The notes under the pieces are model-generated. The model ran no database searches. It saw only the letters and a program-made list of their open reading frames with translations, and was not told the origin of the DNA. Positions 34,381 to 42,753 of a stretch of DNA of 64,000 nt are shown piece by piece (position 1 is the stretch's first letter; each line of letters opens with the position of its first letter). This stretch comes from Armatimonadota bacterium (GTDB lineage Bacteria > Bacteroidota > Ignavibacteria > OLB7), in assembly GCA_020850315.1 (NCBI GenBank), contig JADZEY010000030.1:1-64000 (forward strand). Reading direction: 5' to 3'. The position numbers were made by a program, and so were the translations under genes.

Positions 34381-35625
34381 TTAGAAACTCACAGTTCCGC
34401 TCACAAACCCCCACGATACCGTTTTCCTTCCCCGCAGAACAAGGCGGTCTGGATCGCCATCGAACAACGACCACCCCATCTGCAGCATCAGTGCATCGAA
34501 CAGTTTGGCTGTAAACGTGATATCCAACTCCTTCCCAACCGTTGTGGTTCCCCCCGGAATGCCAATGTCATCAGGCGTACTGGCAAGGCTGAATAGATGG
34601 AGATCGGCAGCAAGTTTTGTGGTGGCCGATGTCGGGATCGAGGCTTGCACCAGAATATCCTGTAACCCCAAACCAGCACGCGAGGAAGCATTATCCAGAA
34701 TATCCATATGGCCATAAAATTTATGGTTGGTGGCGTACAAGGTGTTGAACACCTGATACTTCGTTGAATCGCTCCCCCTGCCGGAAAGCATATCCATACC
34801 GACCCCAAGCCGCAAGCTCATTGCCTCCTTGATGGTGTAGCCCAATCGCAACCCAACCAGCGTTGCTGCAATATCCTGACGCGCCGTCCCAGAGTAATAA
34901 TCGCCGAACTGATACGCGCCATCAATCTCATAATCAACCCCGCTGAACACCCCGTTAGAGTGTATCCCGATTGTGTGACGGTTTTGGCGCGCGGAATCGC
35001 TGCGTGGGTTATCGAACAGGAAAAATCCTTGGATTGTGGCGGCTGGGTCGGTTGGTTTTCCAGCGGTTTTCCACCCTCCCCACAGCCCAGCCAGGATAAC
35101 GTCACGGGTGTACGTTGGGGTTGCGGGATTCCGCGCTATCGCTGCAGCGATTCCATCAATCGTCACATCGCCCAACCGTGCTTTTGCCGTCAGTCCATCG
35201 AACGATTGCCCAAAATTTCCCCAATCGGAAGCACCAACTAACCGTTCGTTCCCGTAGATTAGCAGTTGCCTTCCCACCCGCACCGTCAGCGTGCTATCGA
35301 ACAGGCCGCGAAGCTCAATCCATCCCTGCCGCAAATCCAAACTGGCCGCCCCGCTATTCAGCACCGAGCGGCTTGCGCCAAACGTCCGCGCATCCTGCAG
35401 CTCAATCATTGCCCCCAAATTGTCGTTGAACGAAATCGCCCCCCCAACCCTGCTTCGCAGCAGATGAAAGGGGTCAAGATGCGGGTTCGGGGCAAACGAG
35501 CGGTTATCAAGCTCCGTCCGCTCCCGTACCTGCCCGATGATTTTTACAGTCTGGGCCTGAGCTGTTTGGCTAAGTAGCAGCAGGCCAAGCAGTGTGAAAA
35601 AAACCGTTGCTGTGAAAGTTCTCAT
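34381..35625 (-). CDS. alginate-export-type outer-membrane porin
   Basis: This 414-residue protein starts at ATG 35625 with a signal peptide (ending AQAQ). It has the Alginate_exp barrel pattern: HLLRSRVGGAISFNDNLGAMIELQDAR, then RQGWIELRG, VRVGRQLLIYGNERLVG and WGNFGQSFDGL. The barrel ends GTVSF with a terminal Phe. Such porins are found beside nitrite and nitric oxide reductase genes in Bacteroidota; their passage substrate there is unknown. Longer in-frame sequence upstream of ATG 35625 lacks signal features. It faces away from nirK and may share the operator at 35745. Confidence 0.82.
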   Translation of the reverse strand: MRTFTATVFFTLLGLLLLSQTAQAQTVKIIGQVRERTELDNRSFAPNPHLDPFHLLRSRVGGAISFNDNLGAMIELQDARTFGASRSVLNSGAASLDLRQGWIELRGLFDSTLTVRVGRQLLIYGNERLVGASDWGNFGQSFDGLTAKARLGDVTIDGIAAAIARNPATPTYTRDVILAGLWGGWKTAGKPTDPAATIQGFFLFDNPRSDSARQNRHTIGIHSNGVFSGVDYEIDGAYQFGDYYSGTARQDIAATLVGLRLGYTIKEAMSLRLGVGMDMLSGRGSDSTKYQVFNTLYATNHKFYGHMDILDNASSRAGLGLQDILVQASIPTSATTKLAADLHLFSLASTPDDIGIPGGTTTVGKELDITFTAKLFDALMLQMGWSLFDGDPDRLVLRGRKTVSWGFVSGTVSF

Positions 35626-35744
35626 GATAGTGTTGCTCCATGTAGGTAGTAGTTCCGTTGGCGCAGCGCAAACAAGCGAAGGGATAGTGAAAATTTCTAA
35701 CCCCAACGCCCTGCTGCTAACGTAGCGCACTTATGTAGCGCGAA

Positions 35745-35762
35745 ATATGATTCACGTCATAT
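35745..35762. promoter_or_regulatory. Fnr/Crp-like operator upstream of nirK
   Basis: ATATGATTCACGTCATAT is a perfect palindrome (ATATGA-N6-TCATAT) with the TGA-N6-TCA core of the Crp/Fnr family. A promoter-like CATAGTTTG sequence lies at 35781-35789, which places the site near -41 to -44, the class II activation position. It sits between the divergent porin and nirK genes. Confidence 0.65.
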
Positions 35763-35867
35763 ATCACCCAAAACCTTTGGCATAGTTTGCACCTGTGAAA
35801 ATAAAACTGGGTAGCGGGGGGGAAGTGGTGGGAGCGGCATCGAATAACAGCTAAACCGATTAACGTC

Positions 35868-37307
35868 ATGAGATTTTTCACACAACACGGACAACGCCTG
35901 CTATGGGCATTGGGTCTTAGCCTTCTGATTACGGCCTGCAGCGATCAGAAGCAAGCAGAACCACAAAATGATGTAGAAGAAATTCAAGGCCAGGAAATTG
36001 CGGTCTTGACTGACCCGCCAAGCGTTCCACCGCCGATTACCCGGAAGCACGCCACAAAGGTTATTGTGAATTTAGAGGTGATCGAAAAAGAGATGCAGAT
36101 GATGGATGGCGTTAGCTACGTCTTCTGGACGTTCGGCGGAACTGTTCCGGGGAAATTTATCCGCGTTCGCCAGGGCGATTTTGTGGAATTTCACCTGAAA
36201 AACCACCCGGATAATAAATTGCCGCATAACATTGACCTTCATGCTGTAACCGGGCAAGGTGGTGGTGCCGCAGCAACGTTCACGGCACCTGGGCACGAAA
36301 CTCAGTTTTCTTTCACAGCATTAAATCCTGGGCTGTACATCTACCACTGCGCAACAGCCCCAGTGGGTATGCACATTGGCAACGGCATGTACGGGTTAAT
36401 TTTGGTGGAACCGAAAGAAGGATTGCCAAAAGTTGATCGCGAATTTTATGTCTGCCAAGGCGATTTTTACACAAAAGGGAATTACGGCGATGCTGGATTA
36501 CAGCCGTTTGATATGGCAAAAGCAGTGCGCGAAGAACCGGATTATGTGGTGTTCAACGGAAAAGTTGGGGCACTTACTGGCCCTAATGCATTAAAAGCAA
36601 AAGTTGGAGAAAAAGTACGGATATTTATTGGCAACGGCGGGCCTAATCTGGTTTCCAGCTTCCATGTTATTGGCGAGATTTTCGACAATGTTTTCCGCGA
36701 AGCTGGAAGCGTGCCGGATCACAATATCCAAACGACTCTAATCCCTGCTGGTGGTGCATCAATCACCGAATTTACATTGAATGCTCCCGGGGAGTTTATT
36801 CTTGTAGATCACTCGATTTTCAGAGCATTTAACAAAGGTGCGCTGGGAATACTACAAGCAGAAGGGGATCCGAACAAGCTGATTTTCTCTGGGCAACAAG
36901 ATGACCGCATTTATCAACCAGAAGGTGGTGCAATTCAGTCAATGCCAGAAGAGCCAGCACCAGAAGCAAAGCCGATGACAAAAGAGGAAAAGCTAACGCA
37001 AGGGAAGAATATCTACGTCAGCAACTGCCAAGCCTGTCACCAGGCCGATGGCAAAGGTATTCCCAACGCGTTCCCGCCGCTGGCCGGTTCGGATTATTTC
37101 GCCAACGACCCATCAAAAGCAATTATGGCTGTCTCGCATGGGTTAAGCGGAAAAATTACGGTGAACGGAAAGCAGTTTGACGGCGTGATGCCAAAACAAA
37201 ACTTAAGCGATGCTCAAACCGCAGCAGTAATCACCTACGTTCTCAATAATTTTGGGAATAAAGGCGGCGAGGTGAACCCCGAGGATGTGACGAAGCTGCG
37301 GAAATAG
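35868..37307 (+). CDS. nirK: copper nitrite reductase (AniA-type NirK) fused to a C-terminal cytochrome c domain
   Basis: This 479-residue lipoprotein (LLITAC) reduces nitrite to nitric oxide. The two cupredoxin domains carry the copper ligands: H120 and H125 in [10 protein letters not shown]160-C161 in YHC, H169 and M174 in GMHIGNGM, H266 in FHVIGEIF and H315 in LVDHSIF; the catalytic Asp is D123. The [12 protein letters not shown] and [16 protein letters not shown] segments match the AniA class. Residues ~375-479 are a class I cytochrome c with haem motif CQACH (387-391) and likely Met ligand M441, which would deliver electrons internally as in three-domain NirKs. Lead gene of nirK-nirV-sco. 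Confidence 0.96.
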   Translation: MRFFTQHGQRLLWALGLSLLITACSDQKQAEPQNDVEEIQGQEIAVLTDPPSVPPPITRKHATKVIVNLEVIEKEMQMMDGVSYVFWTFGGTVPGKFIRVRQGDFVEFHLKNHPDNKLPHNIDLHAVTGQGGGAAATFTAPGHETQFSFTALNPGLYIYHCATAPVGMHIGNGMYGLILVEPKEGLPKVDREFYVCQGDFYTKGNYGDAGLQPFDMAKAVREEPDYVVFNGKVGALTGPNALKAKVGEKVRIFIGNGGPNLVSSFHVIGEIFDNVFREAGSVPDHNIQTTLIPAGGASITEFTLNAPGEFILVDHSIFRAFNKGALGILQAEGDPNKLIFSGQQDDRIYQPEGGAIQSMPEEPAPEAKPMTKEEKLTQGKNIYVSNCQACHQADGKGIPNAFPPLAGSDYFANDPSKAIMAVSHGLSGKITVNGKQFDGVMPKQNLSDAQTAAVITYVLNNFGNKGGEVNPEDVTKLRK

Positions 37308-37334
37308 TAGAGAGGGTAATCCCACAGTAAGGAT

Positions 37335-38102
37335 ATGACTATGATCTGGTTTGTTTTAATGTTTGGTTTTGCTGCGGGTATCGCACATCAAGAGCCTGCA
37401 ACAAGAACAATGGTAGAGATACAGGGGGGGATGTATTCCCCCCTGTACTCCTTGGACAGCCAGAAAGTAAAAGTGCAGCCATTTCTGATGGACGCTTATC
37501 CGGTCACAAATAGCGATTTTTTAGCGTTCGTTAAAAAATACCCTGACTGGAAGAAAAATTCCGTAAAACGGCTGTATGCTGACTCCAGCTATTTGCGCCA
37601 TTGGGCAAATGATACAGCATTCCCGCAATATCTTGCTAACAGCCCGGTGGTGAATGTTTCTTGGTTTGCGGCAAAGAAGTATTGCGAATGCGAAGGGAAG
37701 CGATTGGCAACAACAGCCGAGTGGGAATTAGCCGCAAAAGCCAGCCCAACCAACAAAGACGGAAGTCGCGACACAGCCTTCCGCCAGTGGATTGTTGGGG
37801 TGTTGTCGAAACCAAGCGGAAGCAGTACTCCATCAATCGGCCAAACGCCACGGAATTATTATGGAGTATATGATTTGCACGGGCTTGTGTGGGAGTGGAC
37901 GTACGATTTTAACAGCGCGTTGACAACCGGTGAATCTAGAGGAAACAGCAGTTTAGATAATACTCTGTTTTGTGGCGGTGGATCGTTTGCATCAAAAGAT
38001 GTGGACAATTATCCGGCATTTATGCGGTTTGCAATTCGCTCTAGCGTGAAGGCGCGCTACTGCGTGCCAAACTTGGGATTTAGATGCGTGAGGTCACAAT
38101 GA
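37335..38102 (+). CDS. nirV: NirV-like formylglycine-generating-enzyme-family protein
   Basis: This 255-residue protein has a signal-like N-terminus and an FGE-sulfatase (SUMF1) domain: VEIQGGMYSPLYS, VTNSDFLAFVKKYP, PVVNVSWFAAKKYCECEGKRL in consecutive blocks, TTAEWELAAKA, DLHGLVWEWTYDFN and FRCVRS. FGE-family genes immediately downstream of nirK are named nirV; their biochemical role is unknown, perhaps in NirK maturation. The catalytic copper-binding cysteines of true FGE are not evident. The start is ATG 37335, or ATG 37341 which has better spacing from AAGGA. Its stop overlaps the sco start (ATGA). Confidence 0.85.
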   Translation: MTMIWFVLMFGFAAGIAHQEPATRTMVEIQGGMYSPLYSLDSQKVKVQPFLMDAYPVTNSDFLAFVKKYPDWKKNSVKRLYADSSYLRHWANDTAFPQYLANSPVVNVSWFAAKKYCECEGKRLATTAEWELAAKASPTNKDGSRDTAFRQWIVGVLSKPSGSSTPSIGQTPRNYYGVYDLHGLVWEWTYDFNSALTTGESRGNSSLDNTLFCGGGSFASKDVDNYPAFMRFAIRSSVKARYCVPNLGFRCVRSQ

Positions 38103-38740
38103 AAAAAATCACAATAATAGGATCATTGCTGCTCTGCATGGTGCTGCTTTCGTGCGAAAGCAGCGTTAGCGAAAAAGTTGGTGAAAAGCAATCGAAAGAA
38201 TGCTGCACAACATCAGCCGATGAGCCAGCATCGGCAAAACTTCCTGACGAGTCGGTGTACAACCTGAACTCAACGTGGAAAACCCAACAAGGTGAGTCCT
38301 TCCCATTTAATCATTTTCGGGGGAAGGTGACGGTGGCGGCAATGGTATTTACACATTGCGCTTCGGCTTGTCCGCGAATTGTGGCCGATATTCAAAGAAT
38401 CGAGAAAGCGTTATCGGCTGAGGAGCGGAAGCAGGTGCAATTTTTGCTTATCAGCATGGATCCTGAGCGCGACACCCCAGAGCGGATGCAGGAATTTGCA
38501 GGGCAATTCCAGTTGAATACGCAGTGGACGCTGATCTCTAGCACGGAAGATGCGACAATGGAAATGGCGAACATCTTGGGAGTGCGGGTGAAAAAACTTT
38601 CTGATGGCGGCTTCGACCACTCGAACGTGATTCACCTTATCAACCCGGCTGGCATCATCGTCCACCAACAACAGGGGTTGTCGGTGGACCCGACTGAAAC
38701 GGTGACGGCACTGAAGCAGTTGCTCCGTCCGGCGGCGTAA
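38099..38740 (+). CDS. SCO1/SenC-family copper chaperone lipoprotein
   Basis: This 213-residue thioredoxin-fold protein has a lipoprotein signal (VLLSC19). The copper-site cysteines are C87 and C91 in HCASACP, and the third ligand is His174 in FDHSNVIHL. An extra CC pair (C35-C36) lies in the linker. SCO proteins deliver copper or reduce cysteines for copper enzymes; here the gene is translationally coupled (ATGA) to nirV and follows nirK, so loading NirK copper is the likely job. A strong terminator follows. Confidence 0.93.
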   Translation: MKKITIIGSLLLCMVLLSCESSVSEKVGEKQSKECCTTSADEPASAKLPDESVYNLNSTWKTQQGESFPFNHFRGKVTVAAMVFTHCASACPRIVADIQRIEKALSAEERKQVQFLLISMDPERDTPERMQEFAGQFQLNTQWTLISSTEDATMEMANILGVRVKKLSDGGFDHSNVIHLINPAGIIVHQQQGLSVDPTETVTALKQLLRPAA

Positions 38741-38767
38741 AATTCTGCGGCTGTTGGTCTGATATTG

Positions 38768-38818
38768 AACCGTAGCTGTTCTTTGGTTTCACCGGGAATG
38801 GCTACGGTTTTCTTATTC
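38768..38818 (+). terminator. intrinsic terminator of the nirK-nirV-sco operon
   Basis: AACCGTAGC (38768-38776) pairs perfectly with GCTACGGTT (38801-38809), followed by TTCTTATTC. It lies 28 nt after the sco stop. Confidence 0.8.
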
Positions 38819-38865
38819 GCCATCACACAAATGCCGTGTACTGCTGGCCAAACCATAAACCTATG

Positions 38866-38873
38866 TACTTTTG
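38866..38873 (+). promoter_or_regulatory. Bacteroidota-type -7 element upstream of the AroE-like gene
   Basis: TACTTTTG followed by CACC matches the TAnnTTTG consensus very well. The leader to the next start codon would be about 90 nt. No clear -33 TTTG was seen. Confidence 0.5.
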
Positions 38874-38972
38874 CACCCGTTGCAACACTTGCTATCGGGT
38901 TGGCTGGCAAACGACTGCGTGAGAAAGGGATGACCGCACACTGCCACCCGCTTCTTATGACCAAAGCTGTTC

Positions 38973-39836
38973 ATGCGTACAACACACAACACCAGATTAG
39001 TTGGGATACTATGCCACCCGGTTGCCGAGGAGTTAATCCATGAGATATTCTCATGGGGTGTGGAGATCACCGATGCCGATGCAGCTTGCTTGCAGTTCGA
39101 TGCCCAGGCCAAGGATATGCGCGGGGTGATTGCTGGGCTTCATGCCTTGAAGGCTACCGGCGTATATCTAACAGGCCGGCTGCGAACAGCGGCTACGGGC
39201 ATTGCCGATTACCTTTCCGATGAAGCGCACGGAACAGGGGTTATCAACACCATCACTTTCGACCAAGACCGCACCACCGGACACAACACCGAAGCAAGCG
39301 CGATTATTTCCGTGCTGGAACCGTACCAGCATATTTTCGCCCGCGGAAGTGCTGTTGTGATTGGAGGGGGGGCGATGGCTCGCTCGGTGTTGTATGCGTT
39401 GGTGCGCCATTTCCGGGTTAAAAATATCGCCATTGCCGACAGGACGTTGCAGCAGGCACAACTGCTGCGGCAAGTGTTTAGCGAGATGGCCAATCCAAGC
39501 GCGCGAATCGAAGCGCACGAGCTGTTCCCTCCCGATATTGCCCAGCTTCTTGCCGAGGCTCGCTTGATTGTCAACACTACGCCAATCGGAACCATCACCA
39601 GCATAGATCAATCCCCCATCACGGTTCCCGATATCTTTCACAATCGCCAGTTGGTAATGGATGTGAATTTTGGTCCAGCAATCACGCGAATGTTGGCCGA
39701 AGCTGCCGACAATGGGTCAACCATTATCAGCGGTGCAGAAGTTCTGATTCGCCAAATTGCGCAGGCCTACGAGCTTCTGACGCATTCCCAGTTTCCCGCC
39801 GAGCGGATTCGTGCGATGCTGGCCGCGCATGAATAA
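38973..39836 (+). CDS. shikimate-dehydrogenase-like protein lacking the usual catalytic lysine
   Basis: This 287-residue protein follows the AroE plan: an N-terminal substrate-type domain (TRLVGILCHPVAEELIHE), then TGHNTEASAI (equivalent of GxNTDxxG, with E107 in place of Asp), the NADP-binding AVVIGGGAMARSVLYAL and IVNTTPIG, and a C-terminal AQAYELL. Where AroE has NVTxPxK with the catalytic lysine, this protein reads YLTGRLRTAA, and the serines that grip shikimate near the N-terminus are replaced. It is therefore unlikely to be a normal AroE and may act on another substrate or be a binding protein. It has its own promoter and is not part of an aromatic pathway cluster here. Confidence 0.7.
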   Translation: MRTTHNTRLVGILCHPVAEELIHEIFSWGVEITDADAACLQFDAQAKDMRGVIAGLHALKATGVYLTGRLRTAATGIADYLSDEAHGTGVINTITFDQDRTTGHNTEASAIISVLEPYQHIFARGSAVVIGGGAMARSVLYALVRHFRVKNIAIADRTLQQAQLLRQVFSEMANPSARIEAHELFPPDIAQLLAEARLIVNTTPIGTITSIDQSPITVPDIFHNRQLVMDVNFGPAITRMLAEAADNGSTIISGAEVLIRQIAQAYELLTHSQFPAERIRAMLAAHE

Positions 39837-39868
39837 CTCACCTTACGCAGAACTTGAAGAGTGAAAGA
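39837..39868. repeat. solo end of the MITE-like family
   Basis: CTCACCTTACGCA begins directly after the TAA stop of the AroE-like gene. The following GAACTTGAAGAGTGAAAG resembles the interior side of the right end of the element at 29960-30205. No matching opposite end was found within 200 bp. A diverged copy of the GCATGAGCGG-type repeat follows near 39917-39945. Confidence 0.55.
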
Positions 39869-40006
39869 TTGCCCGTTCGGGTGCTTACTTCGGTGCTTTG
39901 GCAAGCTCAACACTCAGCATGAGCGGATTGTGTTTTCCGGTGGAACACCAAGCTACTGCAATCACAAAACGGAGTAGGAGGGGATGATGATCTCCGGCTT
40001 CCGTCT

Positions 40007-42319
40007 TTACCTGAGCCGTGGCGCTCCCATGTTTAGCTCGGCGCGTTGGCTTAGCTCCGATTCGGCCCCGTCGTCGTCGAACAGGGCGCGGATTGCGTAC
40101 TGGTGGCTGCCCCCCATTTCGGTGGCGGTGTCAACAAACAGGCGTTTGTCGCCGGGGACTGCTTTGTACTGCTGCAATGGCCCAAGCCCCACCGCGCGGT
40201 AGATGATAAACCGCATCTTCACCCCCGGGGCTGGCTTTGGATATTCCCACGTTAGCGTTGCGGTGTGGGCGGCAGTGTCCCCTTTCACTGCCACCTTCGT
40301 TACCGGCGGGCGAACCCCATCATCGTAGGGCCGGGCGGTAAAGGAGACAGCTTCCGGCGAGCGGAACCCTGTGCTGTCCAACGCCACCACAGTGTACTCA
40401 TACACCACGCGCTTTTTCACGTCGCGATCGGCAAAGGTGCTATCGGTTCGCCCCATTGTTTTGCCGATTTGCTTCCACGTTGTGTCGCGGCTTTGGGCCA
40501 TGCGGCGGTACAGGATGTGCGATTGCACATCGCGGCTGCTGCTGGGAACCCACGATAGATAGACGGCGGTGTCGGCCACAAGCACATCGGTGAACATCGG
40601 CGCAACCGGCGGAAGAAGATCGGGACGCTCCAGCCGAAGTTGATCCGAAAATTCGGAGTTGTTGTAGTTCCGATCCACCGCCACCACTCTGTAGAACACT
40701 TCGGTGGTCAGCGTCCGCACCACTACCGTATCCACAAACGTTGTTTGGGCGATTGGCTCCTTGGTGATCTGGATAAACTCATATCCTTTCACTGTGCTGT
40801 TGGTCCGATAGACGCGGTATCCAAGCAAGTCCCGCTCCTTCCCTTTTGCCCAACTCAGTTTCACGATTCCGTTGGTGTCAATTGTCCCTTTCAGCCCCGC
40901 AGGAATTGCCGGGGGGATGGAGTCAACCCGGTAGCCGTAGGTGGCCACCGATGCCGAGAAATTCCCCGCTGTGTCCCATGCCTGAACCATGTAGAAATTG
41001 GTGGTGTCGCCACGGGGTGATTTGTCAACAAAAGCGTTCACAGTGGCCGGAAGCACACCGGTGTGGATTGGCTTGTACTGGCCATCGTAGGAGGTGCTGC
41101 GGACGATGATAAAGCCTTTGAAATCGGAGGGGATCGCCTCGGCACGCCACGTCACCGTCAGCTCGCCCGGCCCCGATTCCTGCGCCCCCAACACCACTGG
41201 CGGGGGTGGAACTTCGTGGTCGCGGATCATCACCGCTACCTCGCTGGATGGTTCGGTTTGTTCACCAAACGGCGTTAGCCCACGGACGCGGTAGCGGTAT
41301 TGCTTGTACATCGGGATGCTATCGCCAAAAGCAACTTTCCCGCGCATCTCTATCGGGATGCTATCCTGCGCCCCTTCATTCTGGAACCCCACAATCGGCT
41401 CGCTGCTGACAGCCCGGAACTGGTTGCTTCCCGGCTCGGCACGCTCGACAACAAACGCTGAGTATGGCGGGGCGTTCGGGGTTTGGGCATCCCACGTTAT
41501 CAGCACCCGGCCTTGCTTATCCTGGCTTGCGACGTTGGTTGGTGCTGGTTGTGGTTTCTCATCAACGGCAGCTGCCACCATGTATGCCGAGGCGACGGTG
41601 TAGGTGCTGTCGAAAAATGCTTTTGTTACGCGATAGAGGTAGTGCTGCCCCGGCTTCACGTTGCGGTCAACAATCCGAAGCGCCAAGCCTTCGGCAGCAA
41701 CGGGGTCAACATCGGCAGCAAGGTGGGCAAAGCTCCAGCGGTTGGTAAGCTCGTCGGCACGGTTGCGAAGCGAGGCCACGGTCCCCTGCTGCGAAGGCTG
41801 GAACGATTCGCCGTACAAGGCGTGGGCCGCCACCGCCCGCATGGTGATGGTTGCTGCGTCGCGCTTCTCCCATTCGGCCAGCGGCCAGGGGAAGATCGGT
41901 TCGGGGGTGATCGGCGTGAAGCCTTTTGTGGAATCAATCCTGAGGCTGTCGTCCAGCTCGGCACGCTCCACAAAAAATCCATCCTTGTTGGCAATCACCC
42001 ATCCCCCCGGCTTTGTGATGCCCCACCGCAGGACGATGGAGTCCTTGTAGTTCCGTGTGGTCAGCACGATTGCGGCGGCGCGCGGATTTGCGCTGTCCTC
42101 CTTCATTTTTCTGATTGCCTGCACAATCGAGTCAACCCCTGCCGGAACCTTCATTGGGGCTTCGTTCAGGATTGGATCGGTCGGTTTTTGTGGCGGCTTG
42201 GTTGGTGGCTTGGGCGGTGTGCCACGCTGGGCCTGGGCCGAAGCAACCGCCAGCATCGCAAACAGCAATGCCAGAAAAAGTGCGCGTACCTGCCGTGAAG
42301 CTGTCAGAATGGTGTTCAT
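40007..42319 (-). CDS. secreted multi-fibronectin-type-III protein
   Basis: This 770-residue protein starts at ATG 42319 with a signal peptide (ending ASAQAQ), then a Pro/Lys-rich stretch (PPKPPTKPPQKP). The rest holds about five fibronectin type III-like repeats (e.g. APTNVASQDKQGRVLITWD, PPPPVVLGAQESGPGELTVTW, PPAIPAGLKGTIDTNGIVKLSW, PPVAPMFTDVLVADTAVYLSW, PPVTKVAVKGDTAAHTATLTW), each ending with a YRV/YAI-type strand. No enzyme motif is visible. It follows the giant TANFOR-type gene in the same direction, after a terminator-like hairpin and a leader with repeated start-codon regions. Probably a surface or periplasmic binding or scaffold partner of the giant protein. Confidence 0.8.
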   Translation of the reverse strand: MNTILTASRQVRALFLALLFAMLAVASAQAQRGTPPKPPTKPPQKPTDPILNEAPMKVPAGVDSIVQAIRKMKEDSANPRAAAIVLTTRNYKDSIVLRWGITKPGGWVIANKDGFFVERAELDDSLRIDSTKGFTPITPEPIFPWPLAEWEKRDAATITMRAVAAHALYGESFQPSQQGTVASLRNRADELTNRWSFAHLAADVDPVAAEGLALRIVDRNVKPGQHYLYRVTKAFFDSTYTVASAYMVAAAVDEKPQPAPTNVASQDKQGRVLITWDAQTPNAPPYSAFVVERAEPGSNQFRAVSSEPIVGFQNEGAQDSIPIEMRGKVAFGDSIPMYKQYRYRVRGLTPFGEQTEPSSEVAVMIRDHEVPPPPVVLGAQESGPGELTVTWRAEAIPSDFKGFIIVRSTSYDGQYKPIHTGVLPATVNAFVDKSPRGDTTNFYMVQAWDTAGNFSASVATYGYRVDSIPPAIPAGLKGTIDTNGIVKLSWAKGKERDLLGYRVYRTNSTVKGYEFIQITKEPIAQTTFVDTVVVRTLTTEVFYRVVAVDRNYNNSEFSDQLRLERPDLLPPVAPMFTDVLVADTAVYLSWVPSSSRDVQSHILYRRMAQSRDTTWKQIGKTMGRTDSTFADRDVKKRVVYEYTVVALDSTGFRSPEAVSFTARPYDDGVRPPVTKVAVKGDTAAHTATLTWEYPKPAPGVKMRFIIYRAVGLGPLQQYKAVPGDKRLFVDTATEMGGSHQYAIRALFDDDGAESELSQRAELNMGAPRLR

Positions 42320-42753
42320 ACGCTGGTCTAAAAAGGAAAACGATGGATATCGAAGCGGGAAGCCATCTCCATTGCCATCAAGGTTCGCGATAAAATGGTG
42401 TTCATCCGCTGATTAAACGGAAGAATTGATGCCGAACGGAGAGAGAAGCCTTCTCCACACCAACCAATCTACACGCCGAAGGCCAAGATCTTTGGGGAAG
42501 GATGCCAAGATTGAAGAAAGTGAGGTGGGATTGATAGGAAGCCTACGAGTAAATCGCGAAAATGGAGTTCATCCGATGCCCGCACCATGCGAGGCAGCGA
42601 GCGTAGCGTTCTTTCAAAAATCGGCAAGATCGGCTTGCATGGCTGCGTTGTGGTGTTTCGTCAAGGTTCAAAAAAACTCCAACCTGTCAGGGCGATAACG
42701 GGGCGGGGGGAGTGAACTCACTCCCCCCGCCTTCCTTTGCGTCGCTGTTTTTA
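42320..42753. repeat. intergenic region with triplicated translation-start sequence
   Basis: On the minus strand the start of the FnIII gene (ATGAACACCATT at 42319) recurs at 42405 (CGGATGAACACCATTTTA) and, diverged, at 42572 (CGGATGAACTCCATTTTC). The two upstream copies open short frames of 24 and 9 codons. The region also holds the terminator hairpin of the giant gene (42702-42731). No other gene was found. Confidence 0.6.
42702..42731 (-). terminator. strong hairpin after the giant gene
   Basis: GGCGGGGGGAGTGA (42702-42715) and its perfect complement (42718-42731) form a 14-bp stem with almost no loop, 23 nt past the stop. No T-run follows at once on the minus strand; one occurs about 25 nt further on. 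Confidence 0.65.

Noticed and set aside
38765..39043. Open frame between the sco and AroE-like genes
   Set aside because: It runs through the terminator and the promoter and overlaps the AroE-like start in another frame; no conserved sequence.
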